Source: Streptomyces roseoverticillatus (lineage in GTDB: Bacteria > Actinomycetota > Actinomycetes > Streptomycetales > Streptomycetaceae). From it: 64,000 nucleotides of DNA. This document shows positions 9,130 through 18,275 of the stretch, piece by piece; position 1 is the stretch's first letter, and every line of letters begins with the position of its first letter. The DNA lies in assembly GCF_000719265.1 (NCBI RefSeq), contig NZ_JOFL01000006.1, positions 558,001 through 622,000 of the forward strand, in the 5' to 3' direction. Under the pieces are notes generated by a model. That model was given only the letters and a program-made list of their open reading frames with translations, ran no database searches and had not been told where the DNA came from. The position numbers were made by a program, and so were the translations under genes.

Positions 9130-10104
9130 CTACCTGCGGGCCGCGGTGTCGGAGGGCAGTTCGGCGAAGCGGCCGCGGTACTCGGCCGCGAAGCGGCCCA
9201 GATGGGAGACACCCCACCGGTAGGCGATCGTGCCGACGGAGTCGGTGGAGGCGAGGATGTCCGCACGGATCCGGTCCAGCCGCAGGTTGCGGACGTACGA
9301 CAGGGGCGAGAGGCCCAGCCGGTCGCGGAATGCGGAGCTGATGGTCCGCGGGCTGCATGCGGCGGCCTCGGCGATGTCACCGAGGGTGATGCGCTCGGCG
9401 AGGTTCGCCTCGATGAAGGCGAGGGCCGTGCGCAAGGAGCGTGGATGACCGGGGTACGAACCGTCACGCAGCTCGTCGGTGTGCGAGTGCGGTTGGGCCA
9501 GGAGCAGGGCGGTGACGATGCACCGCAGCTGGCTTCGCTGCAGCTCCTGGCGCTGGAACAGGGGGTCTCCCGAGTCCAGTTGTTCCAGCAGCGAACGCAC
9601 TAGCAGCCGCACCGCCCGGCCCTGGGAGCCGGCCACATCGAGCGCGAAGTCGAATCGGACGGTGGACATCGGCGGATGCCCGGTCAGCGTGGTGAACTCC
9701 TGCTCCACGAGTGCGGCGTCGATCCGCAGCCCCACGAACCCCGTCCGTGCGCTCCGCACGGGCCGCAGCTCCTGGGTGTCACCGGGATTGACGATTCCCG
9801 CCGTCGTCCTGTCGAGGGTCGCCGGCAGGCCGCCGCGCGATGCCGCAATCGCGCCGGTCACCCCGAGGTTGACGAAATAAGAGCTGCGGCCGCCGGCGGA
9901 GGCGATGCGCACATCGAGTGGCGAGGCGAAGTAGCCGACCGCGAAGTCATCGGCGACCACGCCGCGTAGTTCGTGGTCTGCGCTGTTCAGGCCGTTCAGG
10001 GGCGACGTGGTGATCGAGCCGCCGAACAGCCGGGTGGCGGCGTTGAGCAGGTCGACGGGGTTCCGGGACTTGGCAATGAGGTGGTTGCGCAGCAGCTCCG
10101 GCAC
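9130..10104 (-). CDS. AraC-family transcriptional regulator
   Basis: A 324-residue protein with an AraC-binding-like N-terminal domain (residues 1-190) and a C-terminal double helix-turn-helix. The first helix pair contains ITLGDIAEAAACSPRTISSA, and the second is followed by SHLGRFAAEYRGRFAELPSD, the family signature. GTG 10104 is preferred over GTG 10113 because the strong AAGGGAGG abuts the latter but lies eight bases before the former. No partner operon is obvious: the neighbouring gene across about 410 bp runs in the same direction and ends toward it. Confidence 0.85.
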   Translation of the reverse strand: MPELLRNHLIAKSRNPVDLLNAATRLFGGSITTSPLNGLNSADHELRGVVADDFAVGYFASPLDVRIASAGGRSSYFVNLGVTGAIAASRGGLPATLDRTTAGIVNPGDTQELRPVRSARTGFVGLRIDAALVEQEFTTLTGHPPMSTVRFDFALDVAGSQGRAVRLLVRSLLEQLDSGDPLFQRQELQRSQLRCIVTALLLAQPHSHTDELRDGSYPGHPRSLRTALAFIEANLAERITLGDIAEAAACSPRTISSAFRDRLGLSPLSYVRNLRLDRIRADILASTDSVGTIAYRWGVSHLGRFAAEYRGRFAELPSDTAARR

Positions 10105-10516
10105 GGCGTTCACCTCCCTTGGGGTCCTGCCGCGGCGCTGAGGAGCGGATACGACGGACGAACAGAATCCAGTGTGTCAGGCATGGTCGACCGGCCAAGT
10201 CGATATGGCCTGGGTGCCTTTGCGCAGCCACAGGTTGATGACCTGCGCACCGGCGGTGGTCTGCAGATGGGGAGCAGTCGTCGTCGACGGCCGGTCGCCG
10301 GCGGTGTGCCCGGTGACGACGCATGGCAGGTGTGTGCGGCGTAGCAGATGATCGCGCTGCAGGCGTCGGCCTTCTCGCGTGGGCTGCCATCGTCGAGCGA
10401 GGGAGCCGACGAAGCGAACCCGGTCCGTCCGCGTCGGGTGGGCGCTCATCGTCTCGCACATGCTGCCGCGGGCCTACGTCTGTGATCGGACCGCACCGCA
10501 ACGTGTGGTGGCTCTG
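10105..10516. other. Intergenic stretch, nothing recognised
   Basis: About 410 bp between the AraC gene and the GAP-family gene. Open frames on both strands are short and show no domain or plausible start. It should contain the AraC promoter. I see no clear hairpin terminator or repeat. Confidence 0.4.
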
Positions 10517-11194
10517 TCAGGAGGTGAGGATGGAGATGCCGTCTCCGAGCAGTTTCAGCCCGAGGACGAAGAAGAGTACGGCCATCACTGCGACATTGTG
10601 CTGAGCTGCCCAGTCTTTCCAGTTTCCGAGCGTGGTCCTGGCCCGCGTTCCCCCGAGGAGGAAGACTCCGAGCGGGACCAGCAGGCCGAGCGTGGCGATC
10701 ACGATGAAGATCGCCAGTGATGCGATCTGCTGCCCGACCGGCAGTCCGGCCGAGCCGATCGCGGCGCCCGCGGCGATGGTCAGCGGGGCGTTCTTGGCGT
10801 TGAGCGCGGCCAGGGCCGTGCCGAGTCCGAAGACCTTGACCGGCGTGAGGCGGTCGATCGCGCTCATCCACTTCGGCAGTTTGGCCTGCGAGGGGTCCTT
10901 CGGGCGCCGACGCCACTGCCGGGCGCCGAAAACGAGGAGCAACACGCCCAGAGCGAGCTTGAGCGCTCCCACCCAGGTGGCCGGGTGCTTGTGGGCGGAG
11001 GCACCTGCGGGGGAGGCGATCGCCAGCATCACCGCGCCCAGTGCCGCGAGTCCGAGGATCCAGCCGACGGTGAAGAGGAATCCGTTGAGACGTCCCCGAG
11101 GCGTGGCGAGGATGAGGATGACGGCGATGATCGGAAGCGGGCTGACCGCGACGCCGGCCGCGAAACCCAGCACGTCACCGAGAACTGCGCCCAT
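10517..11194 (-). CDS. GAP/Sap (sulfolipid-1-addressing) family membrane protein
   Basis: A 225-residue integral membrane protein with about six hydrophobic segments arranged as two groups of three around a basic cytoplasmic loop (RQWRRRPKDPSQ, then KLPKWMSAIDRL). This pattern, with the N-terminal VSPLPIIAVILILATPRGR, matches the GAP/Sap family related to LysE exporters. One mycobacterial homologue helps display sulfolipid-1; a substrate here cannot be inferred. ATG 11194 follows GGAGG at a five-base spacing. Confidence 0.8.
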   Translation of the reverse strand: MGAVLGDVLGFAAGVAVSPLPIIAVILILATPRGRLNGFLFTVGWILGLAALGAVMLAIASPAGASAHKHPATWVGALKLALGVLLLVFGARQWRRRPKDPSQAKLPKWMSAIDRLTPVKVFGLGTALAALNAKNAPLTIAAGAAIGSAGLPVGQQIASLAIFIVIATLGLLVPLGVFLLGGTRARTTLGNWKDWAAQHNVAVMAVLFFVLGLKLLGDGISILTS

Positions 11195-11607
11195 GGTTGC
11201 CTCCAGCTGGGGTCAGGGTGGCGATCCGGTCGAGCAGAGGTCCGGCGGAGGCAGATGCCCCGGCCGCCCGTGCGGCGCGACGGGGAGGGGCTTATGCGAT
11301 CTTATGCGATAGGTTGCGCCGCGGCTTCACGGCCACGTGGGAGCGGCTGACCGAGCGGGTGACGATGACGATCCCGTAGTCAGCACGCACGGCCCAGCTC
11401 CATCTTCCTGCGCCTGGCTCGATCTGTCCTCGGGAGCGCCTCAGGGCGCGGAGACGGCGGCATCGCCCTGTCGCACTCGCGTTGCCCTCTCAGGGGCCAA
11501 GATGCGGGGCCGCGCATCCGCGGTGAGGATTGGGTTGTGAGGGCGATGGCGCCCCGTGCTCCGGCGCTTGGTGACCCTCGCGCCGATCCGTGGCAGGGAG
11601 TCTCACG
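11195..11607. other. Intergenic stretch with short direct repeat
   Basis: About 410 bp between divergent genes (GAP-family leftward, 11608 rightward). The ten-base sequence CTTATGCGAT occurs twice back to back at about 11291-11311. No gene or domain is visible. Promoters for both neighbours should lie here. Confidence 0.4.
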
Positions 11608-12198
11608 ATGACTGCAAGGACAGGTGCAACCCAATCAGCTCACCCCGAGCGCCCGGGCAGGTCGGACGGGGTCTGCAACGAGTTCACCGTCTTCACCGAG
11701 ATCAAGCCGGGCCATGCGGATGCCATGCGTCAGGATCTCGCCATGCTCGCGGACGCGACGAATGACGAAAGAGTTCACGCGGCCTTGCGCCAGATCGGCA
11801 CCCTGCACGACGCACGGCACGTGATCTTCGACAATGACACACGGCACATGTTCGCCAGCGTCTTCGACGGCTCCTGGGACACCTACATCGACGATTTCGC
11901 CCAGACGGACGTCGGGGACCGCTTCGACAAGGTCTTCTCGCACACCGAAGGGTTCCCCGGCGTCAAAGATCCGGGGGTGAAGGACTGGTTCGTCTCCCAC
12001 CAGGAGCCCGCAGGAGTCTTCGTCAGTTCCTATCCCGATCTGACCGTTCAGCAGGTCTGGAAGGATCAGCGCGTGAGCGAGGCGTTCCAGGCGGTGCTGG
12101 ACACCCCCGAGTTCCGGGCGGCGCTGGACAACCCGGCCAACGCCGAGTTGATGGCCACGCCTGCCTTCCAGAAGCTGCTGGAAGAAGCCTCCGCCTGA
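11608..12198 (+). CDS. Uncharacterised protein of a peroxidase cassette
   Basis: A 196-residue cytoplasmic protein with no signal peptide. It contains NEFTVFTEIKPGHADAMRQD and HVIFDNDTRHMFASVFDGSW, suggesting a ferredoxin-like alpha/beta fold, but I cannot assign a function. ATG 11608 follows GGCAGGGAG at good spacing. The gene is followed in the same direction by the DyP peroxidase (119 bp) and then the catalase-like gene (55 bp). These probably form an operon, so this protein may belong to the same peroxide- or lipid-peroxide-related function. Confidence 0.65.
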   Translation: MTARTGATQSAHPERPGRSDGVCNEFTVFTEIKPGHADAMRQDLAMLADATNDERVHAALRQIGTLHDARHVIFDNDTRHMFASVFDGSWDTYIDDFAQTDVGDRFDKVFSHTEGFPGVKDPGVKDWFVSHQEPAGVFVSSYPDLTVQQVWKDQRVSEAFQAVLDTPEFRAALDNPANAELMATPAFQKLLEEASA

Positions 12199-12316
12199 AA
12201 CCCGGACGCTCCCAACCCCCAGAGCCGACCCACCATCGGTGAACTGCGTCGGCTGGTGCCGGTCAGCCAGTGCAGGGCTTGTCCGGGCACAGACCGATGC
12301 GGAGACACAAGCGACC

Positions 12317-13669
12317 ATGAACAGCGCGGACAGCAGCAGCGGGGCCAGTGTGCGCGTCGAGATCGGCGACGTCCAGAGCGGGGCACTGCGCCCGCGGCCC
12401 GTCCCGTACGAGGGGAAGTTCATCTTCCTGCGCGTCGACGACCGCCACGCCGGACGTGCCCTGCTGCGGCGGCTGCTCCCCGTGACCTCAGGAGGTCTGC
12501 CGAGTGCGAACCGGAGCGGGGACGCCTGGGTCGCTGTGGCGTTCACCTATCAGGGGCTGAAGGCCCTGGGGGTGCCGCAGGAGTCGCTGGACAGCTTTCC
12601 ACGCGCGTTCCGTGAGGGCATGGCCGCCAGGGCGGAGCTGATCGGCGATGTGGGCGAGAACGCCCCGGCCCACTGGGAGGCGCCGTTCGGGACGGGCGAT
12701 GTCCACATCGCGTTGAGCGCCCTCTCTTCAGATACGGCGCAGCTGGACCAGGAACTGGAGCGGGCCCGGGTCGCCTATCAGGAAACCCCGGGTGTCCAGG
12801 TGATCTGGCAGCAGGACGTCCACCAGCTCCCGACCGGGCGCACCACCTTCGGCTTCCGCGACGGCATCAGCCATCCGAACATCGAGGGCGTCGGACTGCC
12901 CGGCTCCAATCCGCAGGAAGCGCCCATCAAGGCCGGCGAGTTCATCCTCGGCTACCCCGACGAAACCGGGAACCTTCCGCCCATGCCCAGCCCCGACGTG
13001 CTGGGGCGCAACGGAACCTACGTGGCCGTCCGCAAGATTCACACCAACGTGGCGGCCTGGCGCCGGTACCTGCGCGCCAACAGTTCCAGCGCCGAGGAGG
13101 AAGCACTCCTGGCGGCGAAAATGGTCGGGCGCTGGCCGAGTGGGGCACCGCTGACGCTGACGCCGGAGCACGATGACCCGGAGCTGGCGGCGGATCCGCA
13201 CCGCGTCAACAACTTCCTGTACCGGGAGCACGACGACCGCGGCCTGCGATGCCCCGCCGGCGCGCACATCCGCCGGAACAACCCCCGCGACTCCACCATC
13301 ATCGGCGACGCACGGATGCACCGCCTCATCCGCCGCGGCACCACCTACGGTCCGCCGTTGCCCGAGGGCGTACTGGAGGACGACGGTGCCGACCGGGGAC
13401 TGGTGGGAGTCTTTATCGGGGCCCACCTTGAACGGCAGTTTGAATTCATCAAGGCCGAGTGGGTCAACGACGGCAACTTCATCGGCTACCCCGGCGAGAA
13501 GGACCCGGTGGCCGGGCACCACGACGGAACCGGCAGCGTCACCATCCCCGACAAGCCGGTCCGGCGCCGCCTGCACAACCTGCCCAGCTTCGTGGTCACC
13601 CGTGGCGGCGAGTACTGCTTCGTGCCGGGGCTGCGAGCCCTGCGCTGGCTCGCCGAACTGGAGGACTGA
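12317..13669 (+). CDS. DyP-type (dye-decolourising) haem peroxidase
   Basis: A 450-residue DyP peroxidase. It carries the GxxDG signature in TTFGFRDGISHP (distal Asp) and the proximal haem ligand His in CPAGAHIRRNNPRD, and ends with the family segment FVPGLRALRWLAEL. There is no Tat or Sec signal, so it should act in the cytoplasm, oxidising phenolics, dyes or an unknown physiological donor with peroxide. ATG 12317 is chosen over the upstream GTG at 12239 because a GGAGA element precedes it and the intervening residues are not protein-like. It sits between the unknown gene at 11608 and the catalase-like gene. Confidence 0.92.
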   Translation: MNSADSSSGASVRVEIGDVQSGALRPRPVPYEGKFIFLRVDDRHAGRALLRRLLPVTSGGLPSANRSGDAWVAVAFTYQGLKALGVPQESLDSFPRAFREGMAARAELIGDVGENAPAHWEAPFGTGDVHIALSALSSDTAQLDQELERARVAYQETPGVQVIWQQDVHQLPTGRTTFGFRDGISHPNIEGVGLPGSNPQEAPIKAGEFILGYPDETGNLPPMPSPDVLGRNGTYVAVRKIHTNVAAWRRYLRANSSSAEEEALLAAKMVGRWPSGAPLTLTPEHDDPELAADPHRVNNFLYREHDDRGLRCPAGAHIRRNNPRDSTIIGDARMHRLIRRGTTYGPPLPEGVLEDDGADRGLVGVFIGAHLERQFEFIKAEWVNDGNFIGYPGEKDPVAGHHDGTGSVTIPDKPVRRRLHNLPSFVVTRGGEYCFVPGLRALRWLAELED

Positions 13670-13724
13670 CGGCAATTCCTACCCGCTGAGGCCCCATCGC
13701 GGTCTTCGAGGAAAGGTCGACGCC

Positions 13725-14864
13725 ATGGCAGCACAGTTCGTCCGCTACACGCCGGACGTCGAAGTCGATGACCCGGACTTCGACCAGAACGTGCAGACGG
13801 TGATCGAGAAGACCGAGAGCTACATCGCCGAGTCCGTCGAGGCCGGTGGCACCGGACGGGCTCTCCGCGACGCCCATGCCAAGGGCTACGGGCTGGTACG
13901 CGGGGAAGTGGAGATCCTGGACGGGCTGCCCCCCGAGTACGCCCAGGGCATCTACGCGACGCCGGGAACCCACGACGCGCTCATCCGTTTCTCCAACGGC
14001 TCGCCGCACGCGGGAGCCGACGCGCGACTGGGCGCAGCCACCGGACTGGCGTTGAAAATGTTCGGCATCCCCGGCCCGACCCTGCTGGAAGACGAACCGG
14101 ACACGGGCACCTTCGACTACGCCAACATCAACGGACCGATCTTCTTCTGCAACACGGTCGAGCACTACCTGTTCATCCAGGAACTGTTCCTGAACGCGCC
14201 GGCGTACTTCTCCCAGGGCCGGCCCGGAGCACATCGCTTCTTCACCGAGTTCGTGACAGGCAAGGGAACGCTGGGCCAGGACGACTGGGCGTGGGACGAG
14301 TTCCTGGCCTTCCTCCGCCTGTCGAAGACTCCTCCCGCCAACCTGCTGCTGTCGAGCTACTGGACGATGGGCGCGGTCCGGCACGGAGACTACATCGCCA
14401 AAGTGCGCATCACCCCCGACCCCGACTCCGCCGCCGCGGTGGTCCGGCGCACCATCGACCCGGCCTCCGCTCAAGAGGTCTTCCGACCGGCCCTGCAGGC
14501 CGAGCTGCAGGAGCGGCCCTACGTCTTCGACATCCAGGTTCAGCTCTGCACCGACCTGGAGCGGATGCCGGTGGAGGACACCACCGTGGAGTGGCCCGAG
14601 CAGCTCTCGCCGTCCGTCACCGTGGCCAAGCTGCGGCTGCCGCAGCAGGACATCTCCGGCCCGGAGAACCTGGCGAAGATGGACTCACTGTCCTTCACAC
14701 CCTGGCGGGTCACCGCCGAGCACGCCCCCCTCGGCAACATCATGCGGGCCCGCAAGGAGGTCTACCGGCGATCCTCCATCCAACGCCACAAGCTCAACCA
14801 GCAGCCCCGCACAGAGCCCCGCAGCGCCGACGAGGTGTTTGACGCGCCCCATGAGCCTCAGTGA
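13725..14864 (+). CDS. Catalase-like haem protein (catalase-family, y4iL-like)
   Basis: A 379-residue protein of the distant catalase-like group. It has the short N-terminal region leading to RALRDAHAKGYGLVRGEVEI, a DALIRFSNGSPH motif resembling the catalase VRFS segment, and LKMFGIPGP. Members bind haem and some act on fatty-acid hydroperoxides; true catalase activity is not assured because the protein is much shorter than classical catalases. The frame is open to 13173, but ATG 13725 follows GAGGAAAGG and the upstream part merely overlaps the DyP gene. It lies 55 bp after the DyP stop, probably in the same transcript. Confidence 0.8.
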   Translation: MAAQFVRYTPDVEVDDPDFDQNVQTVIEKTESYIAESVEAGGTGRALRDAHAKGYGLVRGEVEILDGLPPEYAQGIYATPGTHDALIRFSNGSPHAGADARLGAATGLALKMFGIPGPTLLEDEPDTGTFDYANINGPIFFCNTVEHYLFIQELFLNAPAYFSQGRPGAHRFFTEFVTGKGTLGQDDWAWDEFLAFLRLSKTPPANLLLSSYWTMGAVRHGDYIAKVRITPDPDSAAAVVRRTIDPASAQEVFRPALQAELQERPYVFDIQVQLCTDLERMPVEDTTVEWPEQLSPSVTVAKLRLPQQDISGPENLAKMDSLSFTPWRVTAEHAPLGNIMRARKEVYRRSSIQRHKLNQQPRTEPRSADEVFDAPHEPQ

Positions 14865-15077
14865 GCCTCCGCCCAGCTTGACCGGTCACGCCAACTCGTG
14901 AGCAGTGTCTCTGAGTTGGCGGAGGATCAGTCCGGTGCATCGTGCGGCCGGGCCGGGCGGTGGAACGATGGGGCGGAGGTGAAGACCTTCCCATCGGTCA
15001 GTTGCCGGATGCCGGCGAGCCGGGTTGCGCTGTCGTTCCACGGTGGCTCTCCCCTTCGGCTGTCGCTGCGGGCGCCG

Positions 15078-16019
15078 TCACATCGGCGGGGCGTCGAACA
15101 GCCCAGGGTCGGCGTCGTTGTGGGACTTGGCGGCGATGAACTCGTCCATCTCGTTCGCCGTACCCCACTGATCAGCGTTGGCGGGGTCGCGCAGGTCGTA
15201 GAGGTGGGGGTGCCAGGTGTCCTCGTCCAGGACCTCCAGCTCGGTGGTGTACTCGACGGTGTTGCCGGCCCGGTCGAGGAAGTAGCTGAAGGCGTTGTCA
15301 CCGGCACGGTGCCGCCCCGGCCCCCACAGACTCTCGACGCCCAGGCGCCGCATCCGGCCGGTGCCGCGCATGAACTCGTCGATGCCGCGCATCTCGAAGG
15401 AGGCGTGGTGGAAGGCCACGTGCGGCCCGCGCACGATGCCGAAGCTGTGGTGGAAGGCGTTGCATCGCAGAAACCAGATGATTTCGCCGCGGCCGCCGAG
15501 GCACATGGTGTCCGAGAGGCGGAACCCCAAGTACTTGATGTACCAGGCGACCGTGGCCTCGGGGGCGGGGGAGTTCATCAGCACATGCGACAACCGCACC
15601 GGGACCGGCTCGCGGGCCTCGACCCTGCGGTGCCGGCGCGGGGTTACGTCGGCGGAGACCTCCACCACGCGGCCCTCGTTGTCGAAGAAGCGGACCCCGT
15701 AGCCGCCTCCCGGGGTGTCCAGCGGCTTCGGCTCGTGGACGAGCCGAACGCCCCCGGCGGTCAGTCGCGCGGCCAGGGTGTCGACGTCGCCGACGCCGGC
15801 GGCACCGAAAGCGATGAGGTCGGTGCGCTTGCGGGCGTCCTCGCGCAGCCGCACCACGTACTGCTCCGGTGAGCCCTCCGCGGCCAGGAACGAGACTCCG
15901 GTGTCACCGGCGGTTTCCGTCAGCCCCCACAGTCCGGTGTAGAAGCGGCGCTGCTCGGCGAAGTTCGGCATGGCGATGTCGATGTGCCGCAGGTGGGTGA
16001 TCAGGCTGCTGTTGTTCAT
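15078..16019 (-). CDS. VOC-family extradiol ring-cleavage dioxygenase
   Basis: A 313-residue type I extradiol dioxygenase (vicinal oxygen chelate fold) with two repeats. Likely Fe(II) ligands are His in RLSHVLMNSP, His in VAFHHASFEM and Glu in NTVEYTTELE, the 2-His-1-Glu pattern of catechol-cleaving enzymes. It should open a catechol-type ring next to the diol; the natural substrate is unknown. ATG 16019 follows GAGGAGTTACACC. It lies 17 bp downstream of the flavin monooxygenase gene, so hydroxylation followed by ring cleavage is the likely sequence of reactions. Confidence 0.88.
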   Translation of the reverse strand: MNNSSLITHLRHIDIAMPNFAEQRRFYTGLWGLTETAGDTGVSFLAAEGSPEQYVVRLREDARKRTDLIAFGAAGVGDVDTLAARLTAGGVRLVHEPKPLDTPGGGYGVRFFDNEGRVVEVSADVTPRRHRRVEAREPVPVRLSHVLMNSPAPEATVAWYIKYLGFRLSDTMCLGGRGEIIWFLRCNAFHHSFGIVRGPHVAFHHASFEMRGIDEFMRGTGRMRRLGVESLWGPGRHRAGDNAFSYFLDRAGNTVEYTTELEVLDEDTWHPHLYDLRDPANADQWGTANEMDEFIAAKSHNDADPGLFDAPPM

Positions 16020-16036
16020 GGTGTAACTCCTCGTCA

Positions 16037-17194
16037 TCATGCGGGTTCGGACATCTGCTGGTGGCAGGCATCGACCAGCGCATACGCGTCGTGGTGGCGC
16101 TGCGCCTGCTCCAGGCCGGCGATCGCCACGGAGGTCTCCACGAGCGTCCGGCACCGCTGCCGGCGCCGGCCGGTGAACGCCGCAAGCCCTTCGCCGACCG
16201 ACAGGTGCCGCCCCAACTCCTCTGCCAGCACGAGGCCGTCCTCGATGGCCAGTGCCGCGCCGCTGGCCATCTGCGGGGCGGGCGCATGCGCGGCGTCACC
16301 GATGACGACGCCGTTGCCGCGGTGCCAGGGGCCCTCCAGGAACGTCGTCCGCACCGGGCGGCGTACGACCGACTTCGACACGGCAACCAGGTGGCGGAGC
16401 TCCTCGACCCGGCCGGGAAACGGTTCCAGTAGCTGCTGCAGCCGCGGGGCGAGCTCGGCATTCGGAAGGTAGCTCTGCTCCACCCCGTTCTCCGTCAGGA
16501 ACACATACGCCAGGCTGCCCGAGATGGGTACGAAGCCGGCCGTGTTGGGCTTCCCCGCGAACTGATGGATCCCGGTGGCCCACGGCGGGCGCGGCACCAG
16601 CGCCCGCCACACCATCTGCCCGTGGTAGTCGACCGAGGCGTCGAGACCCAGCCGGGTCCGCACCGACGAGCCGATCCCGTCCGCGCCTACGATCAGCCCT
16701 GCCTGCCTGATCGTCCCGTCCGACAGCCGCACGCGGACCGGCTCGGACGGCGCGGAGGCCGCCGCCCGCGCGTTCTCCACCTGCTCCACTGCCACGACCG
16801 TCAGTCCCCGGTGCACCACCACGCCGCACCGTTCGGCTTCCGCATGCAGGATGCGGTGCAGTACGGGGCGCGCGATGCCCGCCATCGCCGGCCGCCGCGC
16901 ACCGATCAGGCGCGGCAGCCGGATCTGGTCCACGGGTTCACCGGTCACGTCCACGTGCGTGACCGTGGTCATGCCGTGGCCCTCGGCCAGACATGAGTCC
17001 GCCAACCTCAGTTCGGCCAGCGCGCGCAGCGAAGGACCGGTCAGGCACAGCCCCCAGCCGGAAGTCGCCTCAGCCGGGCTGATCTCGGCGATCTCGACTT
17101 GCCACCCGCCACGCGCCAGGGCAGTGGCCGCCGTCAGCCCGGCAATGCCCGCACCCACGACCACGGCTGTCCGTGCAGCACGACTGCTGTCCAT
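16037..17194 (-). CDS. FAD-dependent aromatic monooxygenase
   Basis: A 385-residue group A flavoprotein hydroxylase. It has the Rossmann motif VVVGAGIAGLTAATALARGG, the middle LIVGADGIGSSVR (DG motif) and GNGVVIGDAAHAPAPQMASG (GD motif). It uses NAD(P)H and O2 to hydroxylate an aromatic ring. ATG 17194 follows GGGAGG and begins 11 residues before the Rossmann strand. The gene precedes and is closely coupled to the VOC dioxygenase, suggesting a small aromatic degradation or tailoring unit. The first half of the DG motif lacks the usual flanking Cys, which does not exclude activity. Confidence 0.9.
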   Translation of the reverse strand: MDSSRAARTAVVVGAGIAGLTAATALARGGWQVEIAEISPAEATSGWGLCLTGPSLRALAELRLADSCLAEGHGMTTVTHVDVTGEPVDQIRLPRLIGARRPAMAGIARPVLHRILHAEAERCGVVVHRGLTVVAVEQVENARAAASAPSEPVRVRLSDGTIRQAGLIVGADGIGSSVRTRLGLDASVDYHGQMVWRALVPRPPWATGIHQFAGKPNTAGFVPISGSLAYVFLTENGVEQSYLPNAELAPRLQQLLEPFPGRVEELRHLVAVSKSVVRRPVRTTFLEGPWHRGNGVVIGDAAHAPAPQMASGAALAIEDGLVLAEELGRHLSVGEGLAAFTGRRRQRCRTLVETSVAIAGLEQAQRHHDAYALVDACHQQMSEPA

Positions 17195-17438
17195 ACACGC
17201 CTCCCGAGCGCCGATTTCCCCGAAACCGTAGGACCGATCGGCACCCGGCCCTATCCGATTCGGGAAGCGACCATCCGTATTCGGCAACCACTTGCGCTGG
17301 CCCGCGAGCATCTTCCTTGTCGGGCAAGGCCCTCTTCCATGTCGGCGGCGATCAAGCGCATGGCCAGCGGCTAGGTCGCCGGGATCTGCTCGGCCTCGAA
17401 CTGCGCGATGACGGGCTCCGCCACCCTGTTACTCACCG

Positions 17439-17585
17439 TCAGCTGAGTGCGGTGCGGCCCTGGGCTGTCAGGATCTTCTGCATCCGCTGGATGAGCCCGA
17501 AGGCCTCCATCGGCCTCAGGGCGTCTGCCGGCTCGGGGCGCTCCTTGCGCCACTGCTAGGTGCTCAGGTTCACCGCATCGGTCAT
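17439..17585 (-). pseudogene. MarR-like N-terminal remnant with in-frame amber codon
   Basis: A minus-strand frame starts at ATG 17585 behind an excellent GGGAGGAG site and reads MTDAVNLST. A TAG at 17558-17556 follows, then QWRKERPEPADALRPMEAFG and LIQRMQKILTAQGRTALS before TGA at 17441-17439. The QW-x-RERP...PME-x-x-GLI pattern resembles the N-terminus of MarR-family regulators. The DNA-binding domain is missing, so this is probably a dead regulator whose ribosome binding site survived. The family call is tentative. Confidence 0.35.
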
Positions 17586-17610
17586 TGAGGATCTCCTCCC
17601 GCGCCATTTG

Positions 17611-17670
17611 TTTCAACGCTAAGAAACTTGCCGTCGAAGGATAGACGTGGTTTTATTTCAACGTCAAAAG
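17611..17670. promoter_or_regulatory. Possible MarR-type operator pair
   Basis: TTTCAACG occurs at 17611-17618 and again at 17656-17663; the second is part of TTTCAACGTCAAAAG, close to the TTGACGTTGAAA-type half sites used by MarR regulators. The first lies in GTTTCAACGCTAAGAAAC, which has five-base inverted arms. The area separates the regulator remnant from the cupin gene. Confidence 0.3.
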
Positions 17671-17771
17671 ACCGTGGTGTTGAAGCACTTGCCCGGAGCG
17701 CCACCATGCAGCAACCCGCCCCCGCCGCTCACGCACCATGACCAGTTCCAAAACCCTTACGGAAGGCCGCA

Positions 17772-18275
17772 ATGTCCTACCCCACCCCCCGCTACCACGG
17801 CGACAAGGGCGAAGTGAATGCCTCCTTCCGTGCCGCAGACACCCCGCCGGACCTCACCTCGCCCCGCGGCGACGCCTACCGCTACCTCGCCACGCACGAG
17901 TCCACCGGTGGAGAGTACGGGCTGTACCAGGTGGACCTGGCAGCACGGGCCGCCGGTGCCAAGACCCACTTCCACAAGGCGATGTCGGAGGCCTTTTACA
18001 TCCTCTCCGGCGAACTGGAGCTCTTCAACGGCGACAAGTGGGTGACGGGCCGCACCGGCGACTTCCTGTACGTTCCGCCCGGCGGCCTGCACGCCTTCAA
18101 GAACGTGACGGACGAGCCCATGTCGATGCTCATGCTCTTCACCCCGGGCGCCCCGCGCGAGGAGTTCTTCGAAAGGGTCGCGGAGATGTCGCAGCGCGGC
18201 AGCGAGGAACTCAAGGAGTTCCGTGTGCGGCACGACAGCTACTTCGAGGAGGACTTCGGGACGGGGGCGGTGTAG
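17772..18275 (+). CDS. Cupin-domain (quercetin dioxygenase-like) protein
   Basis: A 167-residue single-domain cupin. Motif 1 is THFHKAMSEAFYILSGELEL (HxH, then E) and motif 2 is PPGGLHAFKN (the fourth ligand His). A metal-dependent dioxygenase or isomerase role is possible, but small cupins are functionally diverse, so no reaction is claimed. ATG 17772 follows GGAAGG. A bidirectional terminator at 18467-18501 closes the transcript. The promoter region is shared with a degraded MarR-like regulator. Confidence 0.8.
   Translation: MSYPTPRYHGDKGEVNASFRAADTPPDLTSPRGDAYRYLATHESTGGEYGLYQVDLAARAAGAKTHFHKAMSEAFYILSGELELFNGDKWVTGRTGDFLYVPPGGLHAFKNVTDEPMSMLMLFTPGAPREEFFERVAEMSQRGSEELKEFRVRHDSYFEEDFGTGAV

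Larger units (their letters stand above)
17195..17771. other. Divergent intergenic region with regulator remnant
   Basis: Some 580 bp between the leftward monooxygenase operon and the rightward cupin gene. It holds the MarR-like remnant (17439-17585) and an A+T-richer promoter area at 17600-17700 with two copies of TTTCAACG. Apart from these I see no intact gene. Confidence 0.45.
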
